Shown here: positions 1-8,037 of the stretch, piece by piece | How positions within the stretch are numbered: the first letter of the stretch is position 1 | Layout: each line of letters begins with the position of its first letter | Origin: an uncultured Devosia sp. | GTDB lineage: Bacteria > Pseudomonadota > Alphaproteobacteria > Rhizobiales > Devosiaceae | Length of the DNA: 32,269 bases | Assembly (NCBI GenBank): GCA_913775215.1 | Contig: CAJYKO010000376.1 | Coordinates: 1-32,269 of the forward strand | Direction: 5' to 3' | The notes under the pieces: generated by a model | The model's input: only the letters and a program-made list of their open reading frames with translations | Database searches by the model: none | What the model was told of the DNA's origin: nothing | Program-made: the position numbers and the translations under genes

Positions 1-1032
1 CACGGTCTTGCCATCCGCACCATATTTGATGGCATTGTCGACGAGATTTTCAAAAACTTCATAGAGCTGGTTGCGGTCTCCGGTCACCATCACAGCCCCT
101 TCGGGCAGGTTCAGCACCACTTCGAGCTCGGCCGCCTTGGCCTGCGTCTGCAGCCCCTCGCGCACTTCGCGCAGGAGCGCCGCGAGATCTACCGACCCCG
201 TCGGGCGCACATGCTGATACATTTCAATGCGGGATAGACTCAGGAGATCATCGATCAACCGGCTCATCCGCTCCGCCTGGCCACGCATGATCCCAAGGAA
301 TTTTTCCCGCGCCACCGCGTCGCGCGCTGCGGGGCCCAGGAGCGTATCAATAAAACCGACAAGCGAAGCGAGCGGCGTGCGCAATTCGTGACTGGCATTG
401 GCAATGAAATCGGTGCGCATGGCATCGACGCGCTTCAATTCGGTAAGGCTCTGGAAGGTGACGAGAAGGTTTCGCTCGCCCTCGTCAAGCCAGTCGCCAT
501 CCGGCTGGCGGATCGGGGCCACCGTCACTCGGTCCCAGGTTTCGCTCGGCAGCGTTTCGTGTAGCTCGAAACTATGCAGCAGGCCGGTGCGCAGGGTCGC
601 GTCCACGGCGGCCACAAGTTCGGGATTGCGCATGACAAGCGTCAGCACCTTGCCCGGCTGCACATTGGGATATTGGCGGAGCGCCGCGCGATTGCGATAG
701 GCCACCGTGCCACGGCGGTCGAGCACGAGACAGGGCTCGCCAAGCGCCTCGGCAAAGGCGGCCATGAATTTTTCGCCCTGATCCTCCGGCTCGATCGCCG
801 ACATGGGCGCCTCGACCACGCGCGTCACTTCCCTGACGGGCAATGGCAGGAAGGCAACGAAGCCGAGCACGAAGACATAGCCCAGCACTGCGAGATCGAC
901 CCTAAGATTGCCGAAAATCACGAGTGCAACAAAAAGGCCGGCAAGACCGACAAGCAGCCCGGCATAGTGGGTCAGGCGCCCCAGCAGGGGCTGGGCGCCA
1001 TAAAGGCTTTGGGCCGATTGGGAATCGTCCAT
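1..1032 (-). CDS. phoR: PhoR-like sensor histidine kinase (partial; C-terminal ATPase end outside window)
   Basis: A membrane sensor kinase that would autophosphorylate on histidine and pass phosphate to a response regulator, probably PhoB. The frame is open from the window edge and starts at an ATG ending at 1032, giving 344 residues here. Two membrane helices lie near residues 24-41 and 46-66. A PAS-like region spans about 92-195, followed by the HisKA H-box ASHELRTPL with the phospho-accepting His at residue 215. The N-box (NLVDNAIKYG) appears near residue 335, so most of the HATPase domain, including its G boxes, is cut off. The short N-terminus with two helices and no large periplasmic loop, followed by PAS, HisKA and HATPase, is typical of PhoR. 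The call of PhoR rather than another PAS kinase rests on this architecture and on the divergent polyphosphate kinase. The PhoB/Pst genes expected next to it are not visible. Confidence 0.8.
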   Translation of the reverse strand, partial: MDDSQSAQSLYGAQPLLGRLTHYAGLLVGLAGLFVALVIFGNLRVDLAVLGYVFVLGFVAFLPLPVREVTRVVEAPMSAIEPEDQGEKFMAAFAEALGEPCLVLDRRGTVAYRNRAALRQYPNVQPGKVLTLVMRNPELVAAVDATLRTGLLHSFELHETLPSETWDRVTVAPIRQPDGDWLDEGERNLLVTFQSLTELKRVDAMRTDFIANASHELRTPLASLVGFIDTLLGPAARDAVAREKFLGIMRGQAERMSRLIDDLLSLSRIEMYQHVRPTGSVDLAALLREVREGLQTQAKAAELEVVLNLPEGAVMVTGDRNQLYEVFENLVDNAIKYGADGKTV

Positions 1033-1119
1033 TTTGGGCCGCCTAATCAATCGCTTGCTCCCGCCTCTTGCGCGGGAACCCAGTTTTTAGCACGGTGCAT
1101 GTAACAACGGAGCGACAGC

Positions 1120-1974
1120 GTGAGCGATCCCATTCTCGGCTTTGACATCGACAATCCAGAACTGCCCCATGCCATCGACAAGGGGGCGCTGACATCGGGC
1201 GGCTTCCCCTATGACAAGAAGCTCGACCGCACCGAGTATGACATGCAGCTTTACGCGCTGCAAAAGCAGCTTGTGCTGCTCCAGGCCCATATGGCCAAGG
1301 CCGGCGAGCGCATCGTCGTCGTTTTCGAAGGCCGCGACGCCGCCGGCAAGGGCGGCACGATCAAGACGATCATGGAAAATCTCAATCCGCGCTACAACAT
1401 CATCGCGGCTTTGCCCAAGCCGAACGATCGCGAGCGCACCCAGTGGTATTTCCAGCGCTATATCGATTGGCTCCCGGCCGCCGGGGAAATGGTGCTCTTC
1501 GATCGCTCCTGGTACAATCGCGCCGGCGTCGAACCGGTCATGGGCTTCTGCACCCCGGAAGAAACAGAACTCTTTCTCGAAGAAGCCCCCGAATTTGAAA
1601 AGCGCCTGACGCGCGACGGCATAAAACTCTTCAAATTCTGGCTCTCGATCGGCCGCGAAATGCAGCTGAAGCGTTTTCACGATCGCCGCCACGACCCGCT
1701 CAAAACCTGGAAGCTGTCCCCGATCGATCTCGAGGCGCTCAAAAAGTGGGACGATTACTCCAAGGCCCGCGACCGCATGCTCGAGCGCACGGACAGCAAG
1801 CACGCCCCCTGGACCATCGTCCGCGCCAATGACAAGCGCCGGTTAAGGCTCAACGTCATCCGCACCCTGCTTGATGGCTTCGAGTTCGAAGGCAAAAATC
1901 CCAAGGCCATCGGCAAGATCGACGACAAGATCATTCTGAGCGCCGAAGACTTTCTGAAGATGGACGGGGAATAA
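1120..1974 (+). CDS. ppk2: Polyphosphate kinase 2 (PPK2 family)
   Basis: Cytoplasmic enzyme that transfers phosphate between inorganic polyphosphate and nucleotides, generally favouring NDP/NMP phosphorylation. The 284-residue product matches a single-domain PPK2. Walker A is GRDAAGKGGT at residues 71-80, the Walker B-like stretch VLFDRSWYNRAGVE is near 125-138, and the lid region carries RHDPLKTWKLSPID near 190-203. The start is a GTG with a GGAG ribosome site about 8 bases upstream (near 1109). It diverges from the PhoR-like kinase across 87 bp and ends 13 bp before a convergent diguanylate cyclase gene. The location beside a phosphate-type sensor suggests phosphate-linked control (inference). 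Preference for ADP, GDP or AMP cannot be settled from sequence alone. Confidence 0.93.
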   Translation: MSDPILGFDIDNPELPHAIDKGALTSGGFPYDKKLDRTEYDMQLYALQKQLVLLQAHMAKAGERIVVVFEGRDAAGKGGTIKTIMENLNPRYNIIAALPKPNDRERTQWYFQRYIDWLPAAGEMVLFDRSWYNRAGVEPVMGFCTPEETELFLEEAPEFEKRLTRDGIKLFKFWLSIGREMQLKRFHDRRHDPLKTWKLSPIDLEALKKWDDYSKARDRMLERTDSKHAPWTIVRANDKRRLRLNVIRTLLDGFEFEGKNPKAIGKIDDKIILSAEDFLKMDGE

Positions 1975-1987
1975 GCGCGCAGTCAGC

Positions 1988-3724
1988 CTATGCTTGCCCG
2001 ATCTCGGGATAGGCGACGACGCATCCCCGTCCTTGGGCCTTGGCGGCATAGCAGGCGGCGTCGGCTTCGCTGAGGCAGGTGGCGGGCGATTGCGCGTCGG
2101 GAGTAATCGCGGCAGCGCCGATGCTGGCCCCGATTTGATAATCACGCCCGCTCCAGGAAAAGATCAGCGCGCCAATGGCGCGGACGATCTTTTGGCCGAC
2201 AAGCTTGCCATTGGGCAGCGGGCAATCTTCGAGGAGTACCGCAAATTCGTCGCCGCCGAGCCGAGCGGCAAGATCATGCCCGCGACAGGCGCCGCGAATG
2301 GTTTCTGCGACCTGCTTAAGCAGCGCGTCGCCCGCGGCGTGACCGGCCGTGTCGTTGACCGGCTTGAAGCGATCAAGATCGATGTAAAGAAGGCAATGGC
2401 GCCGATTGCTTCCTTCGGCAGAAGCCAGCGCAAGGTTGAGGGCGCGATCGAAAGCGGCGCGGTTGGGCAGGCTCGTCAGTGGATCGTGATTGGCAGAATG
2501 CACGAGCTCGCGTTGCAGGGCGCGGCTCTGGCTGATGTCCTGAAAGACCAGCACGGCGCCGGTGACGCTGCCATCCGGCATGACGACGGGCGAGGCTGAA
2601 CATCGGATATCGCGCGCCTGGCCATCGCGCGAAACAAGGATCACTTCGTCCGGCACCTCGTAGGGGCTGCCATGGGTCAGGCAGGTGATGGCGGGGCACG
2701 GTGCTGCCTCATGGCCATGGGCATGGCGTAGCGGAAACACATTTTCGGCAAACTGGCCGACTGCATCGGATTGGGTGAACCCGGTAAAGCGCTCGGCAGC
2801 CGGGTTCATGAAGGTTACACGACCGGCGCTGTCCGTCCCGATCATGCCATCGGCGACGGCTTCGAGGGTGACACGCAGTCGCTCCTTTTCAGCTGCCAGT
2901 TCCTGCTCGATGGTCTTGAGATAGGTAATGTCGGTATCGGTACCGACGGTTCGCAGAGTATTTCCGTTCTCATCCCACTCGACGGGACGACCACGGCTCA
3001 TGATCCAGATATATTTGCCGTCTCTTCTACGTTCGCGATACTCCAAGGCATCGAAATTGTCGTCGCCCTGATCCTGCTTGTGAATGTCTCTCAAAACGCG
3101 GGCAACGTCATCGGGATGCAGTCGGGCAATCCACTGTTCCTGATGGTCGCTCCCGATCTTCTCTTCCTCGGGAATGCCACGCATGCGCCGCCACATGCGG
3201 GAATAAAACATGCCGTCGGTGCGAATATCGTGGTCCCACACACCCTGCCGCGCGCTTTCGAGCGCAAAGTTCCAGCGGTTTTCCGTATAGACTAGGGCTT
3301 CCTCGGCGCGCTTTTGCAGCTCGATGCTCGTCACCTGCAGCATGACGCAATCCGGTTCGCCATTGGGATTGCGGGCGAGCGCTGCCGCCAGCATAACCCA
3401 GATGGATTGGCCGTCGGCATGGCGCATCTGGTGTTCGCCGCGATACAGCTCGGACTCGCCGCGAGCCAGGCGCTCAAGATGCTGGCGGCCGGCATGCGCA
3501 TCGGCCTCGTGGAAGAGGTCGAAGCCGTCAAGAGGCGTTTCAGCATCGAGCCCATAGCCGAGAAGGCGCGTAAAGGCTGGATTGAGATAACGCGCGGTGC
3601 CCTCGAGCCCGGTCACGAGCATGCCGACAGGCGCAATTTCGGCCAGGCGCGACAGGACCGGCACCGCGCGCTGGCTGCTTTTCGATCGGACTACCCGCCG
3701 CTGCGCGGCACGCGTCATGCTCAT
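1988..3724 (-). CDS. Diguanylate cyclase with three PAS domains
   Basis: Makes the second messenger cyclic di-GMP from two GTP in response to a signal sensed by its PAS domains. From the ATG at 3724 the product is 578 residues with no clear membrane helix, so probably cytoplasmic. PAS domains cover roughly residues 25-135, 145-275 (PAS fold 3 with a PAC motif) and 280-400, followed by GGDEF at about 410-575. The active-site signature GGDEF is intact at 490-494. The product-inhibition site RxxD (RGHD) lies just upstream, so feedback inhibition is expected. There is no EAL domain. The frame stays open to 3787, but that would overlap the next gene by 58 bp. The ATG at 3724 leaves a 5-bp gap and has an AGGG-like ribosome site; an ATG at 3718 is also possible. 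Confidence 0.93.
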   Translation of the reverse strand: MSMTRAAQRRVVRSKSSQRAVPVLSRLAEIAPVGMLVTGLEGTARYLNPAFTRLLGYGLDAETPLDGFDLFHEADAHAGRQHLERLARGESELYRGEHQMRHADGQSIWVMLAAALARNPNGEPDCVMLQVTSIELQKRAEEALVYTENRWNFALESARQGVWDHDIRTDGMFYSRMWRRMRGIPEEEKIGSDHQEQWIARLHPDDVARVLRDIHKQDQGDDNFDALEYRERRRDGKYIWIMSRGRPVEWDENGNTLRTVGTDTDITYLKTIEQELAAEKERLRVTLEAVADGMIGTDSAGRVTFMNPAAERFTGFTQSDAVGQFAENVFPLRHAHGHEAAPCPAITCLTHGSPYEVPDEVILVSRDGQARDIRCSASPVVMPDGSVTGAVLVFQDISQSRALQRELVHSANHDPLTSLPNRAAFDRALNLALASAEGSNRRHCLLYIDLDRFKPVNDTAGHAAGDALLKQVAETIRGACRGHDLAARLGGDEFAVLLEDCPLPNGKLVGQKIVRAIGALIFSWSGRDYQIGASIGAAAITPDAQSPATCLSEADAACYAAKAQGRGCVVAYPEIGQA

Positions 3725-3729
3725 CCAGC

Positions 3730-4566
3730 TCAGCCCTGATCGAGACGCGAGAGAATGAAATCGCGTTCTTCGGCAAGCCCGGTCCATTCATGCGGGTGCT
3801 CGGCGTCAAAGATCAGCGTATAAGGGCCCTTGTAGCCCGCGCCCTCGGCTGCCGAGAGGCAGGCAGCATAATCGGCTTCGTCGAGCTGGCCATCGGCAAA
3901 GCCTGCTTTGGCGTGGCAAAGTTCGGCGCGCGCAAAGATCGAGGCGAGATCCTGGTATTTGGTGGAGCCCGACCAATTGCCGAAATCGCCCAGAAGACCG
4001 ACGCGTCCTTCGAGCCGATCGAGCACTTCGTGAACGATTGCCGGAGACGAAAGTAGATCGAACCAGTTCTCGGTCACAAGGCGGAGGGGCGAGCCGGCAT
4101 TGGCATCGGCCAATTGCCGAAGGGCCGCAATGGAGCGCTCGATGTTTTCCGGCGTCGGCTTCTGCTTGCCCGCAATGATGCGGGCATTTTCGGCGCCGAG
4201 CTCATTGGCGACGTCGACCCAGCCGGCAATCCAGGCCGTATCGCGCGGACCATTGACCGGGTCGGTGATGTCACCGGCATCGATGAGAAGCGTCTGCAGT
4301 GTGACGCCGGCGATGCGGAGCTGCTCGCGCAGTTCAGCGAGATAGATAGAATCGCGGCTGCGCATGTGGAAGGAGACGATTTCGAGGCGCTTGTAGCCGT
4401 GATTGGCAAGCACCGACGGCAGGCCAAGCAGGGATTCGCTGCCTTCGCCATAGGTATCTTCGCCCGGACCTATGGCGTCGGTGGTCAGGTCGTGCGCATA
4501 GGTCGTGCCCAAAAGGCGATGCAACGACCAGGTGGAGACCGCAATTCGGTCAGCACTCTGGGCCAT
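3730..4566 (-). CDS. Sugar phosphate isomerase/epimerase family protein (AP endonuclease 2-type TIM barrel)
   Basis: A 278-residue TIM-barrel protein of the xylose isomerase-like superfamily, which usually isomerises or epimerises sugars, keto-sugars or inositol derivatives with a divalent metal. Expected metal ligands are visible in order: Glu in LVTENWFD, Asp in LLGDFGNW, His in ELCHAKAGF and an acidic residue in LIFDAEHP. The ATG at 4566 has a strong GGGGAG ribosome site. The gene sits between a diguanylate cyclase downstream (5 bp) and an amidohydrolase upstream (124 bp), all on the minus strand, so isomerase and amidohydrolase may be co-transcribed in sugar or sugar-lactone metabolism (inference). 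The substrate cannot be assigned. Confidence 0.85.
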   Translation of the reverse strand: MAQSADRIAVSTWSLHRLLGTTYAHDLTTDAIGPGEDTYGEGSESLLGLPSVLANHGYKRLEIVSFHMRSRDSIYLAELREQLRIAGVTLQTLLIDAGDITDPVNGPRDTAWIAGWVDVANELGAENARIIAGKQKPTPENIERSIAALRQLADANAGSPLRLVTENWFDLLSSPAIVHEVLDRLEGRVGLLGDFGNWSGSTKYQDLASIFARAELCHAKAGFADGQLDEADYAACLSAAEGAGYKGPYTLIFDAEHPHEWTGLAEERDFILSRLDQG

Positions 4567-4690
4567 AGGTATTCTCCCCGTTCCTCGGAATCAGACTCTC
4601 ACGCGTAAAGGCGCCGTGCAATTCAATTTCTCAGGCCAGCAGCACTTAACGCGGAGGCCGCACGGGATGCGCAGCCATCAGCATAATGAC

Positions 4691-5521
4691 CTAGCGGATG
4701 CGATAGATCCGCTCGGCATTGGCAGCAAAGAGCTTTTGCTGATTGTCCTGGGACTCAGGCGAAACGATCTCGCGCAGGGCTTCCACCCAGCGGGTCAGCG
4801 TGCCGGTCTTGGTGACAACCGGATAATCCGAACCAAAGACGACACGATCCCAGCCAAAACTGTCGATGACATGCTCGACATAGGGGCGGAGCGTTTCGGT
4901 GGTCCAATCAGGGTCGCAATGATTGACCACGCCCGACACCTTGCCGTTGACATTGGGCAGCGCGGCAATGGCCGTGAGATCCTGGCGCCATGGGTCGAGC
5001 CCGACGCCATTGATGTCGGGATTGCCGCAATGGTCGAGCACGAAGGTCACCTCGGGCAGCTTTTGCGCGAGAGCGACGCCAAGATGGAGCTGGTCGGCGC
5101 GGAGACAGAGATCGAAGGTCAGGTTGTGCTTGGCCAGCAGCCGCAGATTGTCGGCAAAAAGCTGGTCCTGGCTGATGCTGTCGTCGATCTCATGGAGAAT
5201 GCGCCTCAGGCCCTTGATGCGGCCTTGGCCGATCGCAAGGAGCCTTTCGAGCTGCTGCGGAAAATCGGGATGTTCCGGGCGGCAGGCCGCTATCGCGCCA
5301 GTGACGCCCGGGAGGCCGAGCACGAAGCCTGTTTCCGCCTCGATATCGCCTTCTGCGACGTCCACTTCCATATGGAGCGCTTCTTCGATACCGAGCGACT
5401 TAGCCTCGGCCCAATAGGTTTGGGCCGGCCATGGGCGATTGATCGCCGGAGCACCCGACAGCCAGGGATAGGTGAGGCGGTCGGGATAGACGAGGTGTAG
5501 ATGGGTATCGATAATGCGCAT
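4691..5521 (-). CDS. Amidohydrolase 2 family metal-dependent hydrolase (lactonase-like)
   Basis: A 276-residue single-domain amidohydrolase of the family that includes L-fuconolactonase and 2-pyrone-4,6-dicarboxylate lactonase, which open sugar or aromatic lactone rings. The metal-binding HxH is in DTHLHLV at residues 5-11, a further His is in FVLDHCGNP, and the catalytic Asp is in VVFGSDYP near the end. These sites appear complete. There is no signal peptide, so it is cytoplasmic. The ATG at 5521 has a GGAGG ribosome site. The downstream neighbour on the same strand is a sugar isomerase-like gene, which suggests a carbohydrate-acid lactone as substrate. That is context only; the family is broad. 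Confidence 0.85.
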   Translation of the reverse strand: MRIIDTHLHLVYPDRLTYPWLSGAPAINRPWPAQTYWAEAKSLGIEEALHMEVDVAEGDIEAETGFVLGLPGVTGAIAACRPEHPDFPQQLERLLAIGQGRIKGLRRILHEIDDSISQDQLFADNLRLLAKHNLTFDLCLRADQLHLGVALAQKLPEVTFVLDHCGNPDINGVGLDPWRQDLTAIAALPNVNGKVSGVVNHCDPDWTTETLRPYVEHVIDSFGWDRVVFGSDYPVVTKTGTLTRWVEALREIVSPESQDNQQKLFAANAERIYRIR

Positions 5522-5665
5522 GTGTCCTCCGCCGGCGAAAATAGCAGAAGGCGCGCCGGAGTGAACCCTGTGCCTTGTGGAAGAGGTCAGTTAAAGCCTT
5601 TGGCAGACCGGCTCCTTTTAAGCTTTTGAACGTTATGGGGAGGCGGAATAAGTCTCCGAGGCACT

Positions 5666-6427
5666 ATGGAAAAAGAGACGCGCAGCCCAGTTCTGGTGAC
5701 CAATGCGCGCGGGCGGTCGCCCTTTGTCATCGTCTGCGATCATGCATCGAACCGCATCCCCGAGCGCTACGGGGATCTTGGCCTGACACCCAGCGAGCGG
5801 TTGAGCCATATCGCCTGGGACCCCGGCGCACTGGCGGTCAGTCGGTTTTTGTCCGATAGCCTCAATGCGCCGCTGATCGAATCGACGGTCTCGCGCCTCG
5901 TCATCGACTGCAACCGCGCGCTTGATGCGCCGGATTTGATCTGGACGCTGTCGGAGCGGACGCGTATCGCCGCCAATGAAAATCTCAGCGACGAGGAGCG
6001 CCAGTACCGGATCCGGCATTTTCACCGGCCGTTTCACGGCGCCATCGAAATGCTGCTCGAAGCGCGGCGCAATGCGGGCCAGGAATCGATCCTTGTTTGC
6101 ATGCATTCGTTCACGCCGGTTTATCTCGGCGTAGCACGCCCCTGGCCGATCGGGCTCATGCATGGTCGCGACAGTCGATTCACCGAGCGACTGCGCGACG
6201 CCATGGCCGCCGAACGACCCGAGCTCAACATAGGCTGGAACGAGCCCTATGCCGCCCTGACCGGGGTGACCCTGACACTCGAAGCTCATGGCGATGGCCG
6301 CGGCATCGAATCAACGATGATCGAATTGCGCAATGACGAAATCCTGTCGCCCGAAGGGGCCCGGCGCTGGGCCGGCCTCCTCGCGCGCAGCCTTGAAGCC
6401 GCGCGCTTGAAAGGCGCCAGGCCTTAG
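5666..6427 (+). CDS. N-formylglutamate amidohydrolase family protein
   Basis: A 253-residue member of the N-formylglutamate amidohydrolase family. The type enzyme (HutG) releases formate from N-formylglutamate in histidine degradation. Characteristic features are DHASN at residues 25-29, the segment SRLVIDCNRA, the central HRPFHGAIE, the VCMHSFTPV segment and LTLEAHGDGRG near the C-terminus, which supply the probable metal ligands. No other hut genes are nearby, so this may be one of the family's many stand-alone paralogues with a different acyl-amino-acid substrate. The ATG at 5666 is chosen from the start of homology. It is divergent from the amidohydrolase across 144 bp and its stop overlaps the stop of the convergent oxidoreductase by 4 bp. 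Confidence 0.87.
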   Translation: MEKETRSPVLVTNARGRSPFVIVCDHASNRIPERYGDLGLTPSERLSHIAWDPGALAVSRFLSDSLNAPLIESTVSRLVIDCNRALDAPDLIWTLSERTRIAANENLSDEERQYRIRHFHRPFHGAIEMLLEARRNAGQESILVCMHSFTPVYLGVARPWPIGLMHGRDSRFTERLRDAMAAERPELNIGWNEPYAALTGVTLTLEAHGDGRGIESTMIELRNDEILSPEGARRWAGLLARSLEAARLKGARP

Positions 6428-7896
6428 CCGGCGACAGAAGCCACAGTGGCCTTGGCGCCCTGGTCGAAAAGGCTGTCGAGATGGCCGATTACGGCCTCGC
6501 GGAAGATGGCATTGGCGGCGAGATCGCTGCCGAAAATTTCCGTCAACGCCGAAAGCCCCTCGTAAAGCGCCACAGGATCGTCTCCCGCATCGGCGGCGAT
6601 GGCGTGCATCTTGAGTGCGTGCGGATCGCGCACGTCGATCTCATTGCCCGCTTCATCGACGCCTGTCACATAGCGCATCCAGGCGGCGACCCCGAGCGCA
6701 AGACGCGTCATCGGCTGACCGGCCTTGAGGCGATCGCGAATGGTGCCGAGAAGGCGCTGCGGCAGCTTTTGCGAACCATCCATGGCGATCTGCCAGGTGC
6801 GATGTTTCAGGGCCGGATTGCGGAAGCGCTCAAGCAACTGATCGCGATAGGCACCAAGATCGGTGCCCGGCATATCGAGCGTCGGCATGGCTTCTTCGGT
6901 CATCAGGCCATGGATCAGCTTGACGTAAGCCGCATCGCCCATGACCTCGGCGATATATTGGTAGCCACCGAGATAACCGAGATAGGCCATGGTCGAGTGC
7001 GAGCCGTTGAGCATCCTGAGCTTCATCAACTCGAAGGGCTCGACATCTTTCACCAGTTGCGCACCAACCTTTTCGAAGGCCGGGCGACCGGCGGGGAAAT
7101 GATCTTCGATCACCCATTGGGTAAAGGGCTCGGTCATGATCGGCCAGGCGTCTTCCGCGCCGATGAGCTCAGCGACCTCGGCGCGATCAGCATCGGTGGT
7201 CGATGGAACGATGCGATCGACCATAGTCGAGGGGAAGGCAACGTTTTCGACCCATTTGCCAAGATCGGTCTCGCGGAGGCTAGCAAAGCGGGTGACGATC
7301 CGCTTGGCCGTTTCGCCATTGGAGGGAAGATTATCGCAACTCATCACCGTGAAGGGCGTAAGCCCAGCCGCTTTCCGCCGCGCCAGCGCCTCGACCAGCA
7401 TGCCCGGCGCCGATTTCGGCGCTGTGGGATTGGCGAGATCGTGGACCACGTCCGGATGCTTCTGATCGAGTTCGCCGGTTGCCGGATCGTGGCAATAGCC
7501 CTTTTCGGTGACCGTCAATGAAACGATGCGGATTTCGGGCGAAGCCATCAGGGCGAGCAGTTCTTCCCGCTCGGTGTTCGCATCCATCACCGACAGGATC
7601 GAGCCGATAACGCGTGGATGGGTGCCGGCCGCATCGCGCACGGCGATGGTGTAAAGCCCACCCTGCGGCTCAAGCGCCTCCTTGGTGTCTGGCCGACGAA
7701 GGCTGGCGCCGACAATACCCCAGCTCAGGTCCTCGGCCAGGAGATCGTCGACATAGACAGCCATATGGGCCCGGTGAAACGCGCCGATCCCCAGATGCAC
7801 GATGCCCGGCGAGACCTTCTCCCGATCATAGTTCGGCACGCCAATACCCGCTTTGAGAGAGCCGAGGATTTTGGGGCTAAGGCGTTCGCTGGTCAT
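6424..7896 (-). CDS. Mannitol dehydrogenase family oxidoreductase, probable fructuronate reductase
   Basis: A 490-residue polyol-specific long-chain dehydrogenase, the normal length of this family. These enzymes interconvert mannitol/fructose, mannonate/fructuronate or tagaturonate/altronate with NAD(P). The nucleotide-binding segment reads GIGAFHRAH at residues 36-44. The catalytic pattern K-x4-N-x2-H is present as K292, N297, H300 in KLRMLNGSH. The frame runs far upstream, but residues beyond 7929 are antisense to the next gene. The ATG at 7896 has a CCGGAG ribosome site; an in-frame ATG at 7929 is a weaker alternative. The divergent 2-keto-3-deoxygluconate kinase makes a hexuronate role (fructuronate to mannonate) more likely than mannitol oxidation, though the family motif alone does not decide this. 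Confidence 0.9.
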   Translation of the reverse strand: MTSERLSPKILGSLKAGIGVPNYDREKVSPGIVHLGIGAFHRAHMAVYVDDLLAEDLSWGIVGASLRRPDTKEALEPQGGLYTIAVRDAAGTHPRVIGSILSVMDANTEREELLALMASPEIRIVSLTVTEKGYCHDPATGELDQKHPDVVHDLANPTAPKSAPGMLVEALARRKAAGLTPFTVMSCDNLPSNGETAKRIVTRFASLRETDLGKWVENVAFPSTMVDRIVPSTTDADRAEVAELIGAEDAWPIMTEPFTQWVIEDHFPAGRPAFEKVGAQLVKDVEPFELMKLRMLNGSHSTMAYLGYLGGYQYIAEVMGDAAYVKLIHGLMTEEAMPTLDMPGTDLGAYRDQLLERFRNPALKHRTWQIAMDGSQKLPQRLLGTIRDRLKAGQPMTRLALGVAAWMRYVTGVDEAGNEIDVRDPHALKMHAIAADAGDDPVALYEGLSALTEIFGSDLAANAIFREAVIGHLDSLFDQGAKATVASVAG

Positions 7897-7934
7897 GGCG
7901 GCTCCGGAAGATAAAATCGGGCGCAGCATAATGA

Positions 7935-7954
7935 CTTCCAATCTTGTATGGAAG
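7935..7954. promoter_or_regulatory. Inverted repeat, candidate operator between the hexuronate genes
   Basis: The arms CTTCCA and TGGAAG are perfect reverse complements separated by 8 bases, inside the 141-bp divergent gap between the mannitol dehydrogenase-family gene and the sugar kinase. A single site here could control both genes, as FCD-type GntR regulators do for hexuronate genes in other bacteria. No regulator gene lies beside it, and a 6-base arm can occur by chance. Confidence 0.35.
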
Positions 7955-8037
7955 GGTGGGTTTATGATGAAGTCGAAGACTTGCGGCGTTGTGTTGCGCC
8001 CGGCATAAGCCTTGAGGACACGGAGGAGGAAACCGTC

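Noticed and set aside
1059..1088. TCCCGC-7-GCGGGA hairpin followed by TTTTT between the kinase and ppk2
   Set aside because: No gene ends upstream on that strand, since the two genes are divergent, so a terminator makes no sense; the T tract is also six bases away from the stem.
4505..5500. Open frame of 331 codons on the plus strand
   Set aside because: Antisense to the amidohydrolase gene, whose metal motifs are intact.
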